From positions 124,001 to 188,000 of the forward strand of contig MKUO01000001.1 of assembly GCA_001897855.1 (NCBI GenBank): a stretch of DNA of 64,000 nucleotides, read 5' to 3'. Under the pieces are notes generated by a model. It ran no database searches. It worked only from the letters and a program-made list of their open reading frames with translations, and was not told where the DNA came from. This document shows positions 42,098-51,546 of this stretch, piece after piece. Made by a program: the position numbers and the translations under genes. This DNA is from Bacteroidetes bacterium 43-93. GTDB taxonomy: Bacteria; Bacteroidota; Bacteroidia; Chitinophagales; Chitinophagaceae. Position 1 is the stretch's first letter. Each line of letters starts with the position of its first letter.

Positions 42098-43534
42098 ATG
42101 GTTTTCAGCAGCTCGATATTCCTGGTAGTGTTCCTGCCATTGTTCCTGGTTATATATAACCTATTACCCAAGGTGCTCAACCTGAAGAATATTTTCATTC
42201 TTCTATCCAGTATACTTTTCTATAGCTGGGGCGGGCCCAAGTTCATCTTTGTAATACTTGGAGTCACCTTACTCGATTTTATATTGGTGGGGCAGGTATA
42301 TAAGCATAGAGATAACAAAAAGCAAAAATTGGTCTTCCTGTGCATGTCGCTGGCGCTGAACCTGGGCTTACTATTTTATTTTAAGTATTTCAACTTCTTT
42401 ATTGACAACCTGAATGCGTTAACATCAGTTTTCGGAGCAAATACTATTATTGTTGGTAAAATATTATTGCCAATTGGTATTTCGTTCTACACCTTTGAGA
42501 GCATTACCTATGCTGTGGATGTTTATAGGGGAGTGCATGCGCCACTGAAAAACTTCTGGGAGTATCAGCTGTATATTATCTACTTCCCGAAACTGATAGC
42601 AGGGCCAATAGTAAGATATCATCATATATCAGACCAAATACAAAATCACATAGAGCATGAAACTGTAAACAACAAGCTGCAAGGGTTTACACAGTTTTGT
42701 GTTGGCTTGTCAAAGAAAGTACTAATAGCCAATGTAATGGGTAGCCAGGCCGACGCTATTATGAATATGGATCCGGCGCAGCTCAATACCGCAGCTACAT
42801 GGATAGGAGCTATAGCCTATACATTCCAGATCTATTTCGATTTTTCAGGCTATTCGGATATGGCAATAGGCTTAGGGAAGATGATGGGTTTCTTTTTGCC
42901 CGAGAATTTCAACAATCCCTACGTATCTGGCAGTATTACTGAATTTTGGCGGCGCTGGCATATGACGTTAGGCGCATGGATGAAGAATTATTTATACATC
43001 CCATTGGGTGGCAACAGGGTATCTGCAAGCCGGCTTTATTTAAACCTTGCCATAGTATTTCTTGCGTCCGGTTTATGGCATGGTGCTTCGTGGAATTTTG
43101 TTATCTGGGGAGCCTTTCATGGCCTGTTCCTGATATTAGACCGCATGTTCCTGCTCAAGGTGCTGGATAAGATAGGCAGGATACCTTCTGTTATTATTAC
43201 ATTCTTCATAGTAGTTGTAGGGTGGGTGATCTTCCGCATAGAAGATATCCATAAGCTTGGCCTGTACCTGCACAAAATGTTTGCTTTTGACTTTGATCCT
43301 CATGGAAGCATCGCAACTAATAACGATTTCGATTACCTGGTGTATGTTGCCGCGTTTTTCTCGTTCTTCATGTTAATTCCTAAGTCGGGCCTCGTACACG
43401 ATAAGATATTCTATGCAAATTATAACAAAGCTCAGCTTATAGGCTTCTCTGTAGTAGCATGTGCGTTATATTTTGTTTGTCTTATGTATGTTTCCGGTTC
43501 TGCATATAATCCGTTCATCTACTTTAAATTTTAA
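42098..43534 (+). CDS. MBOAT-family O-acyltransferase (AlgI-like)
   Basis: A 478-residue multipass inner-membrane protein. MBOAT/AlgI signatures are LLPIGISFYTFESITYAVDV, FPKLIAGPIVRYHHISDQI, IYFDFSGYSDMAIGLGKMMG, NNPYVSGSITEFWRRWHMTLGAWM (written here in part) and the catalytic histidine in FLASGLWHGASWNFVIWGAFHG. The family moves acetyl groups across the membrane for O-acetylation of polysaccharides. The next gene, 3 bp away, encodes the AlgX/AlgJ-like partner, so the two form an exported acetyl-transfer unit. No alginate or cellulose synthase genes lie in the window, so the acceptor is unknown. Confidence 0.92.
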   Translation: MVFSSSIFLVVFLPLFLVIYNLLPKVLNLKNIFILLSSILFYSWGGPKFIFVILGVTLLDFILVGQVYKHRDNKKQKLVFLCMSLALNLGLLFYFKYFNFFIDNLNALTSVFGANTIIVGKILLPIGISFYTFESITYAVDVYRGVHAPLKNFWEYQLYIIYFPKLIAGPIVRYHHISDQIQNHIEHETVNNKLQGFTQFCVGLSKKVLIANVMGSQADAIMNMDPAQLNTAATWIGAIAYTFQIYFDFSGYSDMAIGLGKMMGFFLPENFNNPYVSGSITEFWRRWHMTLGAWMKNYLYIPLGGNRVSASRLYLNLAIVFLASGLWHGASWNFVIWGAFHGLFLILDRMFLLKVLDKIGRIPSVIITFFIVVVGWVIFRIEDIHKLGLYLHKMFAFDFDPHGSIATNNDFDYLVYVAAFFSFFMLIPKSGLVHDKIFYANYNKAQLIGFSVVACALYFVCLMYVSGSAYNPFIYFKF

Positions 43535-43537
43535 TCC

Positions 43538-44899
43538 ATGACAAAGAAAAAAGAGCAAGTGAAAACGTCAGAGGTTAAGGTAGAGCAGGCAGGTTCTGAG
43601 TTGTCTTTAAAAATTGCCTGGTATGCTATTCTCGGGTTGTTAATGTGGTTAGCGGCATATAACAAAATGACCGGAAGTGAAAGTGAGGATGAAACGACTG
43701 AAACGGTAGCCGGTGCGCCCGAATTCGACCTTTCCAATTGGCTGGATGGTTATTACCAGGATAAAACGGAAGCATACCTGAAAAATGATTCGCGTCTTGG
43801 TAAAAAATTATTGCCTGTTAAAAACCAGCTGGATTATGAATTGTATGGAAAGCTAAGCCTGTACGTGTATGTGGTTGGCAAGGACGACTATTTTATTTGC
43901 ACAGATGCGATTAACACATACCTGGGCAGAAATGCATTGTCTGATAGCACCGTAAATGATCAATTAACAAAAGCAAAAGTAATTGCTGATACTTTGAAGG
44001 CCAAAGGTATTGACCTGATACTGGCCTATGTTCCTACCAAAGAATACTTTATGCCGGAAACCGTTGTGCCGGCTAAGTATTTGAAATTCCCCAAGCAGGT
44101 AAATAACTACGAGAAATTTGTAAACAAAAGTAAAGCGTTAGGGCTCAATTTCATTGATTATTACGGCTATCTCAACACGATAAAAAATACGGCGCCTTAC
44201 CCACTGTACACACAACACGGTACCCACTGGAGCTACTATACGGAGTGTATTGCCGCAGATACTATGCTACGGTATATTGAGCATCTGAAAGGAATAGAAC
44301 TGCCAATGTTATCGTGGAAGGATGTTACCCTCTCTGATGTACCTAAGGTGAGGGATGGGGATGCAATAGGCAAGAGCGCACTGGAGCATGTTGGCCCCGA
44401 GAGGAAGCCGCTGGCGTATCCTAATATCGGGTACACAGGTTCGCCTGCAGCCACTCCAATAAAGGTACTGGGCATTGGTGACAGCTACTACAGGGGATAT
44501 GCTTACCTGGGGGTTATGGAAGTTTCGTTTGATAAAAGCGAGTACTGGTACTATAATAATAGTGTTGTCCCCGAAACACCTGATAAAAAAGAAGTTTGGG
44601 AATATGATCTGAAATCACAGATCGAATCTTATAAAGCCATCATCATTATGTATTGTAGTAATGGCCTTGACCATTTTGGTAATGGCTTTATAGACGACGC
44701 TTACCAGATGTACACCAACCCAACGGCATATTATGCACGCGTAAAGAAAGAACGGCCAATAATGAAGGCAAAGAAAACGATTCACCAGGACGCAGATATG
44801 ATGGAAGAGGTTCAGAAAAAAGCATCCAGGCTAAATATCTCTATTGATTCAGCCATTAATCTTAAGGCTATCGAAATGGCAGCGGGAAACAATGGCTAG
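43538..44899 (+). CDS. AlgX/AlgJ-like SGNH acetyltransferase partner
   Basis: A 453-residue protein. A signal-anchor helix (residues about 25-40, IAWYAILGLLMWLAAY) precedes a periplasmic SGNH-hydrolase domain with LILAYVPTKEYFMPETVVP, TQHGTHWSYYTE and the nucleophile region VLGIGDSYYRGYAY (S316). H230 of the THW motif is kept, but the position that is the catalytic Asp in AlgX (DTHWN) is glycine (G228); this G variant also occurs in Bacteroidota relatives. With the MBOAT protein encoded 3 bp upstream it would acetylate an exported glycan. A long C-terminal tail has no clear domain. Confidence 0.85.
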   Translation: MTKKKEQVKTSEVKVEQAGSELSLKIAWYAILGLLMWLAAYNKMTGSESEDETTETVAGAPEFDLSNWLDGYYQDKTEAYLKNDSRLGKKLLPVKNQLDYELYGKLSLYVYVVGKDDYFICTDAINTYLGRNALSDSTVNDQLTKAKVIADTLKAKGIDLILAYVPTKEYFMPETVVPAKYLKFPKQVNNYEKFVNKSKALGLNFIDYYGYLNTIKNTAPYPLYTQHGTHWSYYTECIAADTMLRYIEHLKGIELPMLSWKDVTLSDVPKVRDGDAIGKSALEHVGPERKPLAYPNIGYTGSPAATPIKVLGIGDSYYRGYAYLGVMEVSFDKSEYWYYNNSVVPETPDKKEVWEYDLKSQIESYKAIIIMYCSNGLDHFGNGFIDDAYQMYTNPTAYYARVKKERPIMKAKKTIHQDADMMEEVQKKASRLNISIDSAINLKAIEMAAGNNG

Positions 44900-44979
44900 C
44901 ATTTTACAAGCTTAACAAAACTCTTCGTTTATAGGCATCATTTTGGTATTTTTATATAGAATCAAAAACACATATCGAT

Positions 44980-45474
44980 ATGAAAGTAACAATAGGTGTC
45001 TATGAAAACCACGAAAAGGCACTGGCAGCAGCCAAAGAATTGAAGGACGGAGGTTACCCGGTAAAGCATTTATCCATCATTGGCAAGGCGGAAACGGAAG
45101 GTGTGGATGAGCAGGGTAACCCTACAGAACATTATCCGCTGAAGTTGGGAGGCGCTGCCGCCACTACAGCCCTGGGTACTACTTTAGGAATTTTGACCGG
45201 CGTAGGATTATTTGCCATTCCAGGAGTGGGCTTTTTATACGGCGCCGGTGCGCTTGTAGGTGCTATAGCCGGTTTCGACTTCGGCTTAATTGGGGGTGGA
45301 ATAGCATCGGTATTGATGAATACAGGTGTAAATGAGCAGGCAGCCAAGAAGTATCATGCAGAACTAGAAGGTGGTAAATATTTATTAGTTGCCCAGGGTA
45401 GTGAAGAGGAGGTTCAAAAAGCTAAGGACATACTACATACACATGGTACCCACCACATCCTGGAGATGTACTAG
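44980..45474 (+). CDS. General stress protein 17M-like protein
   Basis: A 164-residue protein with an N-terminal ACT-like fold (VTIGVYENHEKALAAAKELK, GYPVKHLSIIGKAE) as in general stress protein 17M (YflT) domains. A central glycine/alanine-rich hydrophobic segment of about 60 residues follows (ALGTTLGILTGVGLFAIPGV, FGLIGGGIASVLM) and probably inserts in the membrane. The last part repeats a short alpha-beta unit (LLVAQGSEEEVQKAKDILH). The glycine-rich region recalls glycine-zipper membrane proteins. It is transcribed alone, with a strong terminator, and is probably stress-induced. Confidence 0.7.
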   Translation: MKVTIGVYENHEKALAAAKELKDGGYPVKHLSIIGKAETEGVDEQGNPTEHYPLKLGGAAATTALGTTLGILTGVGLFAIPGVGFLYGAGALVGAIAGFDFGLIGGGIASVLMNTGVNEQAAKKYHAELEGGKYLLVAQGSEEEVQKAKDILHTHGTHHILEMY

Positions 45475-45490
45475 GTAATACCATTTCACA

Positions 45491-45530
45491 AATAATAAAG
45501 GGTGTACTTTATAGTACACCCTTTATTATT
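45491..45530. terminator. Bidirectional terminator between the general stress gene and the Bax inhibitor gene
   Basis: A perfect 17-bp stem (AATAATAAAGGGTGTAC / GTACACCCTTTATTATT) with a 6-base loop sits between two convergent genes. A/T runs on both sides suit termination in either direction. Confidence 0.88.
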
Positions 45531-45547
45531 TAAACGTATCTGCAATA

Positions 45548-46294
45548 CTACTTCCTTTTGCCAAATAGACGCAGCAGCATCAGGAAGAGGTTAATGAAAT
45601 CGAGATAAAGGCTAAGCGCGCCCATTACAGCCAACTTGCCGGTAGTAGCGGCAGCCCCGCCTACATAATCCGCATTGGCACCGATCCTTTTAAGCTTTTG
45701 AACATCATAAGCAGTAAGGCCGGTAAATACACATACACCGATAATGCTAATAATATAATTCAATTGTTCGCTGCCAATAAACCAGTTGATCAGTGATGCT
45801 ATAACAATGCCAAACAATCCCATGATCATAATACTACCAAAACCTGTAAGGTCTTTGTTTGTAGTGTAACCCATGATTGCCATGATGCCAAACATACCCG
45901 CGGCAGATGCAAAACAAGTAACTATAGATCCCGCTGTATAAGCCAGCAGTATAAAGCTAAAACTGATACCATTGATCGCAGAGTACAATAGGAACAATCC
46001 TAAAATTGCACCATACGAAAGCCTGTTAAAAGCAAGAGACATGGTAAGTACAAAACCTATAGGTGCCAGCATCACTGCGTATCCCAATAGGTTAAGGCCC
46101 CTGCCATTCGCATTTACTAAATATTGTAATAGTTGCGGATTGCCGGCAAAAAAGTAAGCAGTAAAGGCAGAAAGCATTAAAGCGGCTGACATCCATAAAA
46201 ATACGTTCGCCATAAATTTTTTGGCTACTACCCGGGTATCATCCTGCACTACTGTATAGTCAGAATAATTGAGCGGTGTGTTCCTATCTTCCAT
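45548..46294 (-). CDS. Bax inhibitor-1/YccA family membrane protein
   Basis: A 248-residue protein with seven hydrophobic helices. Family marks are VFLWMSAALMLSAFTAYFFA near residue 35, PIGFVLTMSLAFNRLSYGAI, the FTGLTAYDVQKLKRIGAN block in the next-to-last loop with the conserved Asp, and LYLDFINLFLMLLRLFGKRK at the C-terminus. BI-1 proteins act as pH-sensitive calcium leaks in eukaryotes and in the Bacillus homologue; in bacteria the family also binds FtsH (YccA). It is a single gene with its terminator shared with the preceding plus-strand gene. Confidence 0.93.
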   Translation of the reverse strand: MEDRNTPLNYSDYTVVQDDTRVVAKKFMANVFLWMSAALMLSAFTAYFFAGNPQLLQYLVNANGRGLNLLGYAVMLAPIGFVLTMSLAFNRLSYGAILGLFLLYSAINGISFSFILLAYTAGSIVTCFASAAGMFGIMAIMGYTTNKDLTGFGSIMIMGLFGIVIASLINWFIGSEQLNYIISIIGVCVFTGLTAYDVQKLKRIGANADYVGGAAATTGKLAVMGALSLYLDFINLFLMLLRLFGKRK

Positions 46295-46518
46295 AAAATA
46301 ATTTGAGACTACAATTTACGCAAAAAATAGTAGGTAGATACGGTATGATACTTTGGTAATCTTCATTTTAACAAACTATAGCAAGTTTATGTCAGCCGAC
46401 AATCAGGCAGGGTAGCCTATTGTAAGGCAAGAGGCATTAGACACCGACATTAAAACCCAACTCACCGACGTAACAATATAGTTTGCCGAATTTGGATAAA
46501 CCGTATCATAATACCCCT

Positions 46519-46526
46519 TAGCTTTG
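46519..46526 (+). promoter_or_regulatory. TAnnTTTG box of the AIM24-family gene
   Basis: TAGCTTTG fits the consensus and ends 19 bases before the ATG at 46546. A TTTG at 46491-46494 is 24 bases upstream, slightly further than usual. Confidence 0.5.
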
Positions 46527-46545
46527 ACATACTAAATAATAACTT

Positions 46546-47340
46546 ATGCGTTATAACCACGAAATTGACTACCGTATCATAGGCGAAGAAATGCAGTATG
46601 TGGAGATAGAACTGGATCCTCTGGAAACCGCAGTTGCAGAAGCAGGCGCCTTTATGATGATGGATGATGGCATACAAATGGAAACGATATTTGGCGATGG
46701 CAGCCAATCTGTTGGGTCTGGATTAATGAGCAAATTGTTTTCTGCGGGCAAACGCCTGCTGGTAGGCGAAAGCTTGTTTATGACTACATACACCAATGTA
46801 GGGCAGGGCAAAAAAAGAGTTTCCTTCGCCTCGCCATACCCCGGTAAGATCATTCCCCTGGATCTGCAGCAGCTTGGCAATCGCGTAATATGCCAGAAGG
46901 ATGCTTTCCTTTGCGCGGCGAAGGGTGTATCTGTAGGTATAGAATTACAAAGAAAACTGGGTACCGGCCTGTTTGGCGGCGAAGGTTTCATTATGGAGAA
47001 ACTCGAAGGCGATGGTATGGCATTTGTGCACGCCGGCGGGCATGTAATGAGCCGCGACTTGCAACCCGGAGAGATATTGAAAATAGATACCGGCTGCCTG
47101 GTAGCCTTTACTCAAACGGTCAACTATGATATACAGTTTGTAGGTGGTATTAAGAATACACTGTTTGGCGGCGAAGGCGTTTTCTTTGCCACACTTCGCG
47201 GGCCGGGGACGGTGTGGATACAAACATTGCCTATCAGCAGGCTTGCATCACGAATACTGCAATATGGTACCTATAAACGCAAAGAAGAAGGCAGCATCCT
47301 AGGTGGCCTTGGCAACCTGATGGATGGTGACGGATGGTAA
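46546..47340 (+). CDS. AIM24/TIGR00266 family protein
   Basis: A 264-residue protein of the AIM24 (mitochondrial biogenesis AIM24) family. Characteristic segments are [53 protein letters not shown]-like [27 protein letters not shown]-like C-terminal glycines, and [20 protein letters not shown]. The fold is a beta-prism of tandem TRAP-like units, and the bacterial function is unknown. It is a single plus-strand gene with a promoter box and a hairpin after the stop, convergent with the thioesterase gene. Confidence 0.88.
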   Translation: MRYNHEIDYRIIGEEMQYVEIELDPLETAVAEAGAFMMMDDGIQMETIFGDGSQSVGSGLMSKLFSAGKRLLVGESLFMTTYTNVGQGKKRVSFASPYPGKIIPLDLQQLGNRVICQKDAFLCAAKGVSVGIELQRKLGTGLFGGEGFIMEKLEGDGMAFVHAGGHVMSRDLQPGEILKIDTGCLVAFTQTVNYDIQFVGGIKNTLFGGEGVFFATLRGPGTVWIQTLPISRLASRILQYGTYKRKEEGSILGGLGNLMDGDGW

Positions 47341-47359
47341 AACAACACCGCAATATATC

Positions 47360-47392
47360 GGTAGAGCCGCCCTTATCAGGGGCGGCTTTACC
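47360..47392. terminator. Hairpin between the AIM24 and thioesterase genes
   Basis: A 13-bp stem with one G-T pair (GGTAGAGCCGCCC / GGGCGGCTTTACC) and a 7-base loop lies between the two convergent stops. There is no T run on either side, so the efficiency is uncertain. Confidence 0.55.
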
Positions 47393-47393
47393 A

Positions 47394-47810
47394 TTAATTA
47401 ATTGCTGCATTGCCCTCACTGATAAGGCGTTCGTGCTTAGCCCTTATAGATTCGCCAATGCCGGTAGGGTTGCCATCGTCATCTATTCTTACAAAAGTGA
47501 TGGATGTAGTACAAACTACCATTTCCTCGCCGCTATAAACATTGTATTTTCTTACTTCTATGTTTAACGTGATGGAGGTATTACCCAAATGAGCTACCTC
47601 TCCGTACAAGCGTATGTGGTTTCCCGTTTTTATTGGTTTCTTAAACAGCAGTTCGCCCACCTTTAGTGTGATCATATTCGGCGTATGACAGTATTCTGTT
47701 GCAAACGCTGCCGCTGCCTCATCTATCCATGCCATTAAAATGCCACCAAACATGTTGCCGTGGATACCAATATCCTTGCCCATGCAAATCTTCTTGTTGA
47801 TCAGTTTCAT
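47394..47810 (-). CDS. Acyl-CoA thioesterase (hot-dog fold)
   Basis: A 138-residue hot-dog thioesterase of the YciA/BACH type. The active-site stretch is GNMFGGILMAWIDEAAAAFA (with the catalytic Asp) and the substrate loop VGELLFKKPIKTGNHIRLYG; the strand YSGEEMVVCTTSITFVRID is conserved in the family. It hydrolyses short- to medium-chain acyl-CoA. The start at 47810 is well supported (MKLINKKICMGKDIGIHGNM). It is a single minus-strand gene with no obvious partner. Confidence 0.9.
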   Translation of the reverse strand: MKLINKKICMGKDIGIHGNMFGGILMAWIDEAAAAFATEYCHTPNMITLKVGELLFKKPIKTGNHIRLYGEVAHLGNTSITLNIEVRKYNVYSGEEMVVCTTSITFVRIDDDGNPTGIGESIRAKHERLISEGNAAIN

Positions 47811-47825
47811 ACTTTGTTAAACATT

Positions 47826-47853
47826 AAAAAAGCCCTTCGGTTGTCCGAAGGGC
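47826..47853 (-). terminator. Terminator between the acyltransferase and thioesterase genes
   Basis: A 9-bp stem (GCCCTTCGG / CCGAAGGGC) with a 4-base loop. On the minus strand it is followed by six T residues, so it ends transcripts coming from the TonB-receptor/acyltransferase pair about 140 bp upstream. Confidence 0.75.
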
Positions 47854-47993
47854 CTGTGTTATCTTAATCTGTTATACTTTGTTTAAGTTAATGCAAAACC
47901 CTTCCAATACCCATGGTACCAGTTACACTTATTATGTTTTGACATTGATTTCACGGGTGCAATATTAAGGAGATTACCAGATACATAGCAAAT

Positions 47994-49031
47994 TTATTTT
48001 TTGCCCAGTTCGTTGATCTTCCTTCTTAACGGCTGCTCAATAACCGAATAACAGATAGCGCTGACGACAATCAATACAATAAGATAAGAGTAAAAGAAGG
48101 CGTTCGTATTAAGATCACCAAACAGTTTATCACTCAACTTTTCCCAATATGCATATACAGGAAACTGGAGTATGTAAATTCCATAGCTGATCTCTCCCAG
48201 GAACACCAATGGCTTCCAGCCCAGTATTCGCGGTTGTTTTACAGCTACCGAAATGATGAACAATAATACCAATGGTGCCATTAAGCCATTATGGAATACC
48301 GGCGGGGCATACATTACTGTAACAACCATTAAAGCAAACAGTAAAAAAGGGAATAACCATTGATGGCGTTGCTTCAATACCTGGAACCAGTGGCAACCCA
48401 TCATACCAAATAGAAATTCATTGATGTGCCATAGCGGATGATAGTAAATGAAATTATGCCAGCTGTCATTGCTGCCGTTATCATGCAGTACAAAGTATAT
48501 ATGCAATGCCTGGGATAATGCGAAGACAGTTATTGTTATTACATAAAACCATCGCAGGTGCTTATTATATATCGCTAAAAAGAAAGGGAATGTAAGGTAA
48601 AACAGCATTTCTACAGACAACGACCACCCGGGGCCATTGACCAGGAGTGCATAATGAGGAAAGTATGCCTGGAGAAATACGATATTCAAAAGAGTAGCGA
48701 TCCTGAAATCTGCATCCAATGCCAAAGCATGATGAAAATGCTGCCAGGTAAAAAAGGCAACATATGCAGCTAAAGCAAACCAGTATAGCGGTACAATACG
48801 GGCTACCCTGCGTTTTATATAATCGCTGTAGGAAATAAGGCGGTCTTGATACGTCCAGCACATAATAAAGCCGGAAAGGACAAAGAAATAGCTGACTGCT
48901 ATATTGCCCTTTGTAAAAAATGGCTGCATTACATTAATAGGAAACCTTTCTAACCCAAAGTGAAAGATCACTATGAGCAAAGCGGCAAATCCTCTTGTAG
49001 CTGTTAATGCATTGATCTGCTGTTTCTTCAT
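47994..49031 (-). CDS. Acyltransferase-3 (OafA/YrhL) family membrane protein
   Basis: A 345-residue inner-membrane protein with ten hydrophobic helices. The N-terminus has the family pattern LTATRGFAALLIVIFHFGLE with the catalytic-region His, then FFVLSGFIMCWTYQDRL and RRVARIVPLYWFALAAYVAF; later GPGWSLSVEMLFYLTFPFFL and PLVFLGEISYGIYILQFPVY are also typical. The family O-acylates sugars of surface polysaccharides or peptidoglycan. It starts 6 bp after the TonB-receptor gene stop, so the two are probably co-transcribed, but the acceptor is unknown. Confidence 0.92.
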   Translation of the reverse strand: MKKQQINALTATRGFAALLIVIFHFGLERFPINVMQPFFTKGNIAVSYFFVLSGFIMCWTYQDRLISYSDYIKRRVARIVPLYWFALAAYVAFFTWQHFHHALALDADFRIATLLNIVFLQAYFPHYALLVNGPGWSLSVEMLFYLTFPFFLAIYNKHLRWFYVITITVFALSQALHIYFVLHDNGSNDSWHNFIYYHPLWHINEFLFGMMGCHWFQVLKQRHQWLFPFLLFALMVVTVMYAPPVFHNGLMAPLVLLFIISVAVKQPRILGWKPLVFLGEISYGIYILQFPVYAYWEKLSDKLFGDLNTNAFFYSYLIVLIVVSAICYSVIEQPLRRKINELGKK

Positions 49032-49037
49032 TCAATA

Positions 49038-51440
49038 TTACTGGCGTTTACCCGATCCAAAATCTATGCGGTAGTAAAATAACGGTAAAAAGCCCAATTG
49101 GTATTGTTTATAAAACGGATATACACCCTGCGCTGCGAGATCGGAACTGTATGTAAGCGATAAAAGGTTTTTTGTTCCGAAAATATTTACCAGGTCTATA
49201 GCTATTTCGTGTGTTATCGCCTTGCCGTTAATACGAACTCCTAACTTTATATCTGTACGAAAGTAATTGGGAAACTTAAGCGTGTTCCTGAGGGAGTCTA
49301 CAACAATATAATCACCTATAGCATTAGATGCTGCAACGTTTGGTGGAGAGTATAATTTCCCACCGGCGTAAGTAATTTTTACCCCGGTTATCAATGTGCT
49401 GTTTTTACCAAGCTTCTTTTCATATCCGCCCAACAAATTAGTAGCGAAATGGCTGTTATAATCTGTGTTCCTAAATACACCATCGTTGCCTTTGGCTTTA
49501 GAGTCGAATACAGATCCTGTGGCTAGTACATAAAAACCATGACTGAATGTTTTTTCAACCGTCAGTTCGAAACCGTAGTTATAGCCTGTTCCCGCATTCT
49601 TTAAGGTATCAGGGAAATACCTGCTAAAGCTGGAACCATAATCGAGTCCTGAAAAAGAAGAACCGATGCGTGTTTCAATGGGGATGTTGTACAAGTACTG
49701 ATAATAAGCCTCTGTGCGTACCCTGAGCACATTGCTAAACTGGTGTTCGTATCCACCTACAAAATGATGGCTTCGGGTAAAGCCCATATTATAATTGTGC
49801 ATTACAGTTGACGGGTTTTGTGGCAGGTGAGCGAAGTACTGGTATAAAGGCTGCATTTGGCTGTGCAACCCATATCCAAATGTTAGTACATCAGATGAGC
49901 TTGCCCTCCATCTCAATCCTGCACGCGGCTCCAGCGATTTTGACTGATTGTGCGTAAGATATTGCGCATGCAACCCTGCAGTAATGGTAAGTGCATCTGT
50001 AGGCTTGTATTTATACTGGATATACGCCTGCAGCAGGTCTGTACCCCCTTTATAATCCAATCTATGTTCCCAGTCTTGCCGGGTAGGTGGGTATTGCCTG
50101 CTGCTGTCCAGGAAGTTTACTGAATAATAGTTGTTAATAATTCCTGCTCTGAGCAAATGTCTGGCAGATATCTTTTTATTGATAAACCAGTGTGCTACCG
50201 TGCTGTTCACATCAAAGGTGTAATCGAGAATACTTTTTAAAGAATCGAGCACAAAATTCACGTCCCTGAATACTTTATCATGATGCGCGCCTATCTCATT
50301 ACCAGTTTGGCAAATAACTATTTTGGTATAGGTGCTGTTATTGATGGTATGGCTAAAAGAAGTGCCCACTACACCTGTATTTGAATAGAAATATTGATCC
50401 CTGTCTGATTCTCCATACAACTCCTCTGATGGCTGCTTCAATGTGCTAACGATCAGGTCTATTTTACTGAGCCCGCCTAAACCAAAAAATGAAAGATTGG
50501 AACGTTTACCTATCGGGAAATTGAGCTTGAAGGATGCATCCTGGTATTGAGGGATAGAGCTGGTACCGATCTTAATATTCAGGCTCTCGAATAATTGCAA
50601 AGTGGAGTACCTGTATGTGAATAGAAATGAAGAGCCTTTCTTCCTTGATATGGGGCCTTCTGCTGCTATCTCGGTACCCAGGAACCCCAACTGCGCAGTA
50701 TATTCATATTTTTGGTTATTACCGTTGCGCATTTTCAGATCAAATACGCCGGCCGTAGTATTACCATATTCAGCAGGAAATGCACCGGTGAAGAAATCGC
50801 TGTTGCCAAGCGTTTTGTTGTTAAGCATACTAACAGGCCCGCCTGATGTACCCGGTATGGCAAAGTGATTGGGGCTTGGGATATCAACATCTTCCAGCCG
50901 CCATAATAGCCCCTGAGGAGAGTTGCCACGTATGATGATATCGTTACGGGAATCATCTGCTCCCTGTACACCGGCGAAGTTTGATGCCATACGCGCAGGA
51001 TCGGCACGGCTGCCGGCATAACGTTCTGTTTCCTGCACATCGAAAGTTTTTGCACTTACCAGGGCCATCTCATTGATATGCTCCTTTTTTTGTCGCACCA
51101 CTATTTCTTTCATTTTATTAGTGGATTCTTCCAGTTCTATTGGTAAGACCACTTCTTTGCCGGATGTTACCAGTATGTTTGATAGTACATACGCTTGATA
51201 GCCAAGGTAGGTGAAAGAGATGTTGTGCTTACCTACCGGTATATTATTAATTGAAAATTTACCATTTTCATCTGTTACTGTTCCTGCTACCGGTGTTACA
51301 TCGGTAACAGATACATTAACACCTATCAACGGTGACTTCGACTCTTTATCAACTACGCTGCCTGCAATGCTCTGTGTTCGCTGCGCTACTGTCAAGAACG
51401 GGGTAAACAATAGTAATATAACGATGAATGCCTTATGCAT
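49038..51440 (-). CDS. TonB-dependent outer-membrane receptor
   Basis: An 800-residue outer-membrane protein. A signal peptide (residues 1-19) is followed by a CarboxypepD_reg-like domain (SIAGSVVDKESKSPLIGVNV, GKFSINNIPVGKHNISFTYL), the plug (ADPARMASNFAGVQGADDSR, DIIIRGNSPQGLLWRLEDVD) and a 22-strand-type barrel of aromatic-rich strands ending LGFLPLFYYRIDFGSGKRQ. There is no SusD-like gene, sigma or anti-sigma gene next to it, and no cobalamin or iron operator was seen, so the substrate is unknown. The acyltransferase gene follows 6 bp away. Confidence 0.93.
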   Translation of the reverse strand: MHKAFIVILLLFTPFLTVAQRTQSIAGSVVDKESKSPLIGVNVSVTDVTPVAGTVTDENGKFSINNIPVGKHNISFTYLGYQAYVLSNILVTSGKEVVLPIELEESTNKMKEIVVRQKKEHINEMALVSAKTFDVQETERYAGSRADPARMASNFAGVQGADDSRNDIIIRGNSPQGLLWRLEDVDIPSPNHFAIPGTSGGPVSMLNNKTLGNSDFFTGAFPAEYGNTTAGVFDLKMRNGNNQKYEYTAQLGFLGTEIAAEGPISRKKGSSFLFTYRYSTLQLFESLNIKIGTSSIPQYQDASFKLNFPIGKRSNLSFFGLGGLSKIDLIVSTLKQPSEELYGESDRDQYFYSNTGVVGTSFSHTINNSTYTKIVICQTGNEIGAHHDKVFRDVNFVLDSLKSILDYTFDVNSTVAHWFINKKISARHLLRAGIINNYYSVNFLDSSRQYPPTRQDWEHRLDYKGGTDLLQAYIQYKYKPTDALTITAGLHAQYLTHNQSKSLEPRAGLRWRASSSDVLTFGYGLHSQMQPLYQYFAHLPQNPSTVMHNYNMGFTRSHHFVGGYEHQFSNVLRVRTEAYYQYLYNIPIETRIGSSFSGLDYGSSFSRYFPDTLKNAGTGYNYGFELTVEKTFSHGFYVLATGSVFDSKAKGNDGVFRNTDYNSHFATNLLGGYEKKLGKNSTLITGVKITYAGGKLYSPPNVAASNAIGDYIVVDSLRNTLKFPNYFRTDIKLGVRINGKAITHEIAIDLVNIFGTKNLLSLTYSSDLAAQGVYPFYKQYQLGFLPLFYYRIDFGSGKRQ

Positions 51441-51503
51441 AATAAGGGTTATTTGATACTAAACATAGATAATTTATCGCTGACATACTAGTATATAAAA
51501 CAA

Positions 51504-51525
51504 CTGCCGGCTGTAGAGCCGGCAG
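51504..51525 (-). terminator. Terminator after the dienelactone hydrolase gene
   Basis: A 9-bp GC-rich stem (CTGCCGGCT / AGCCGGCAG) with a 4-base loop is followed on the minus strand by a T-rich run. Confidence 0.7.
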
Positions 51526-51546
51526 CGCAAAAACGTATGGAAATGA

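Noticed and set aside
51441-51546. Possible cobalamin riboswitch or Fur-type box before the TonB receptor
   Set aside because: Only a terminator hairpin of the previous gene was found; there is no conserved B12-box or AT-rich iron-box dyad.
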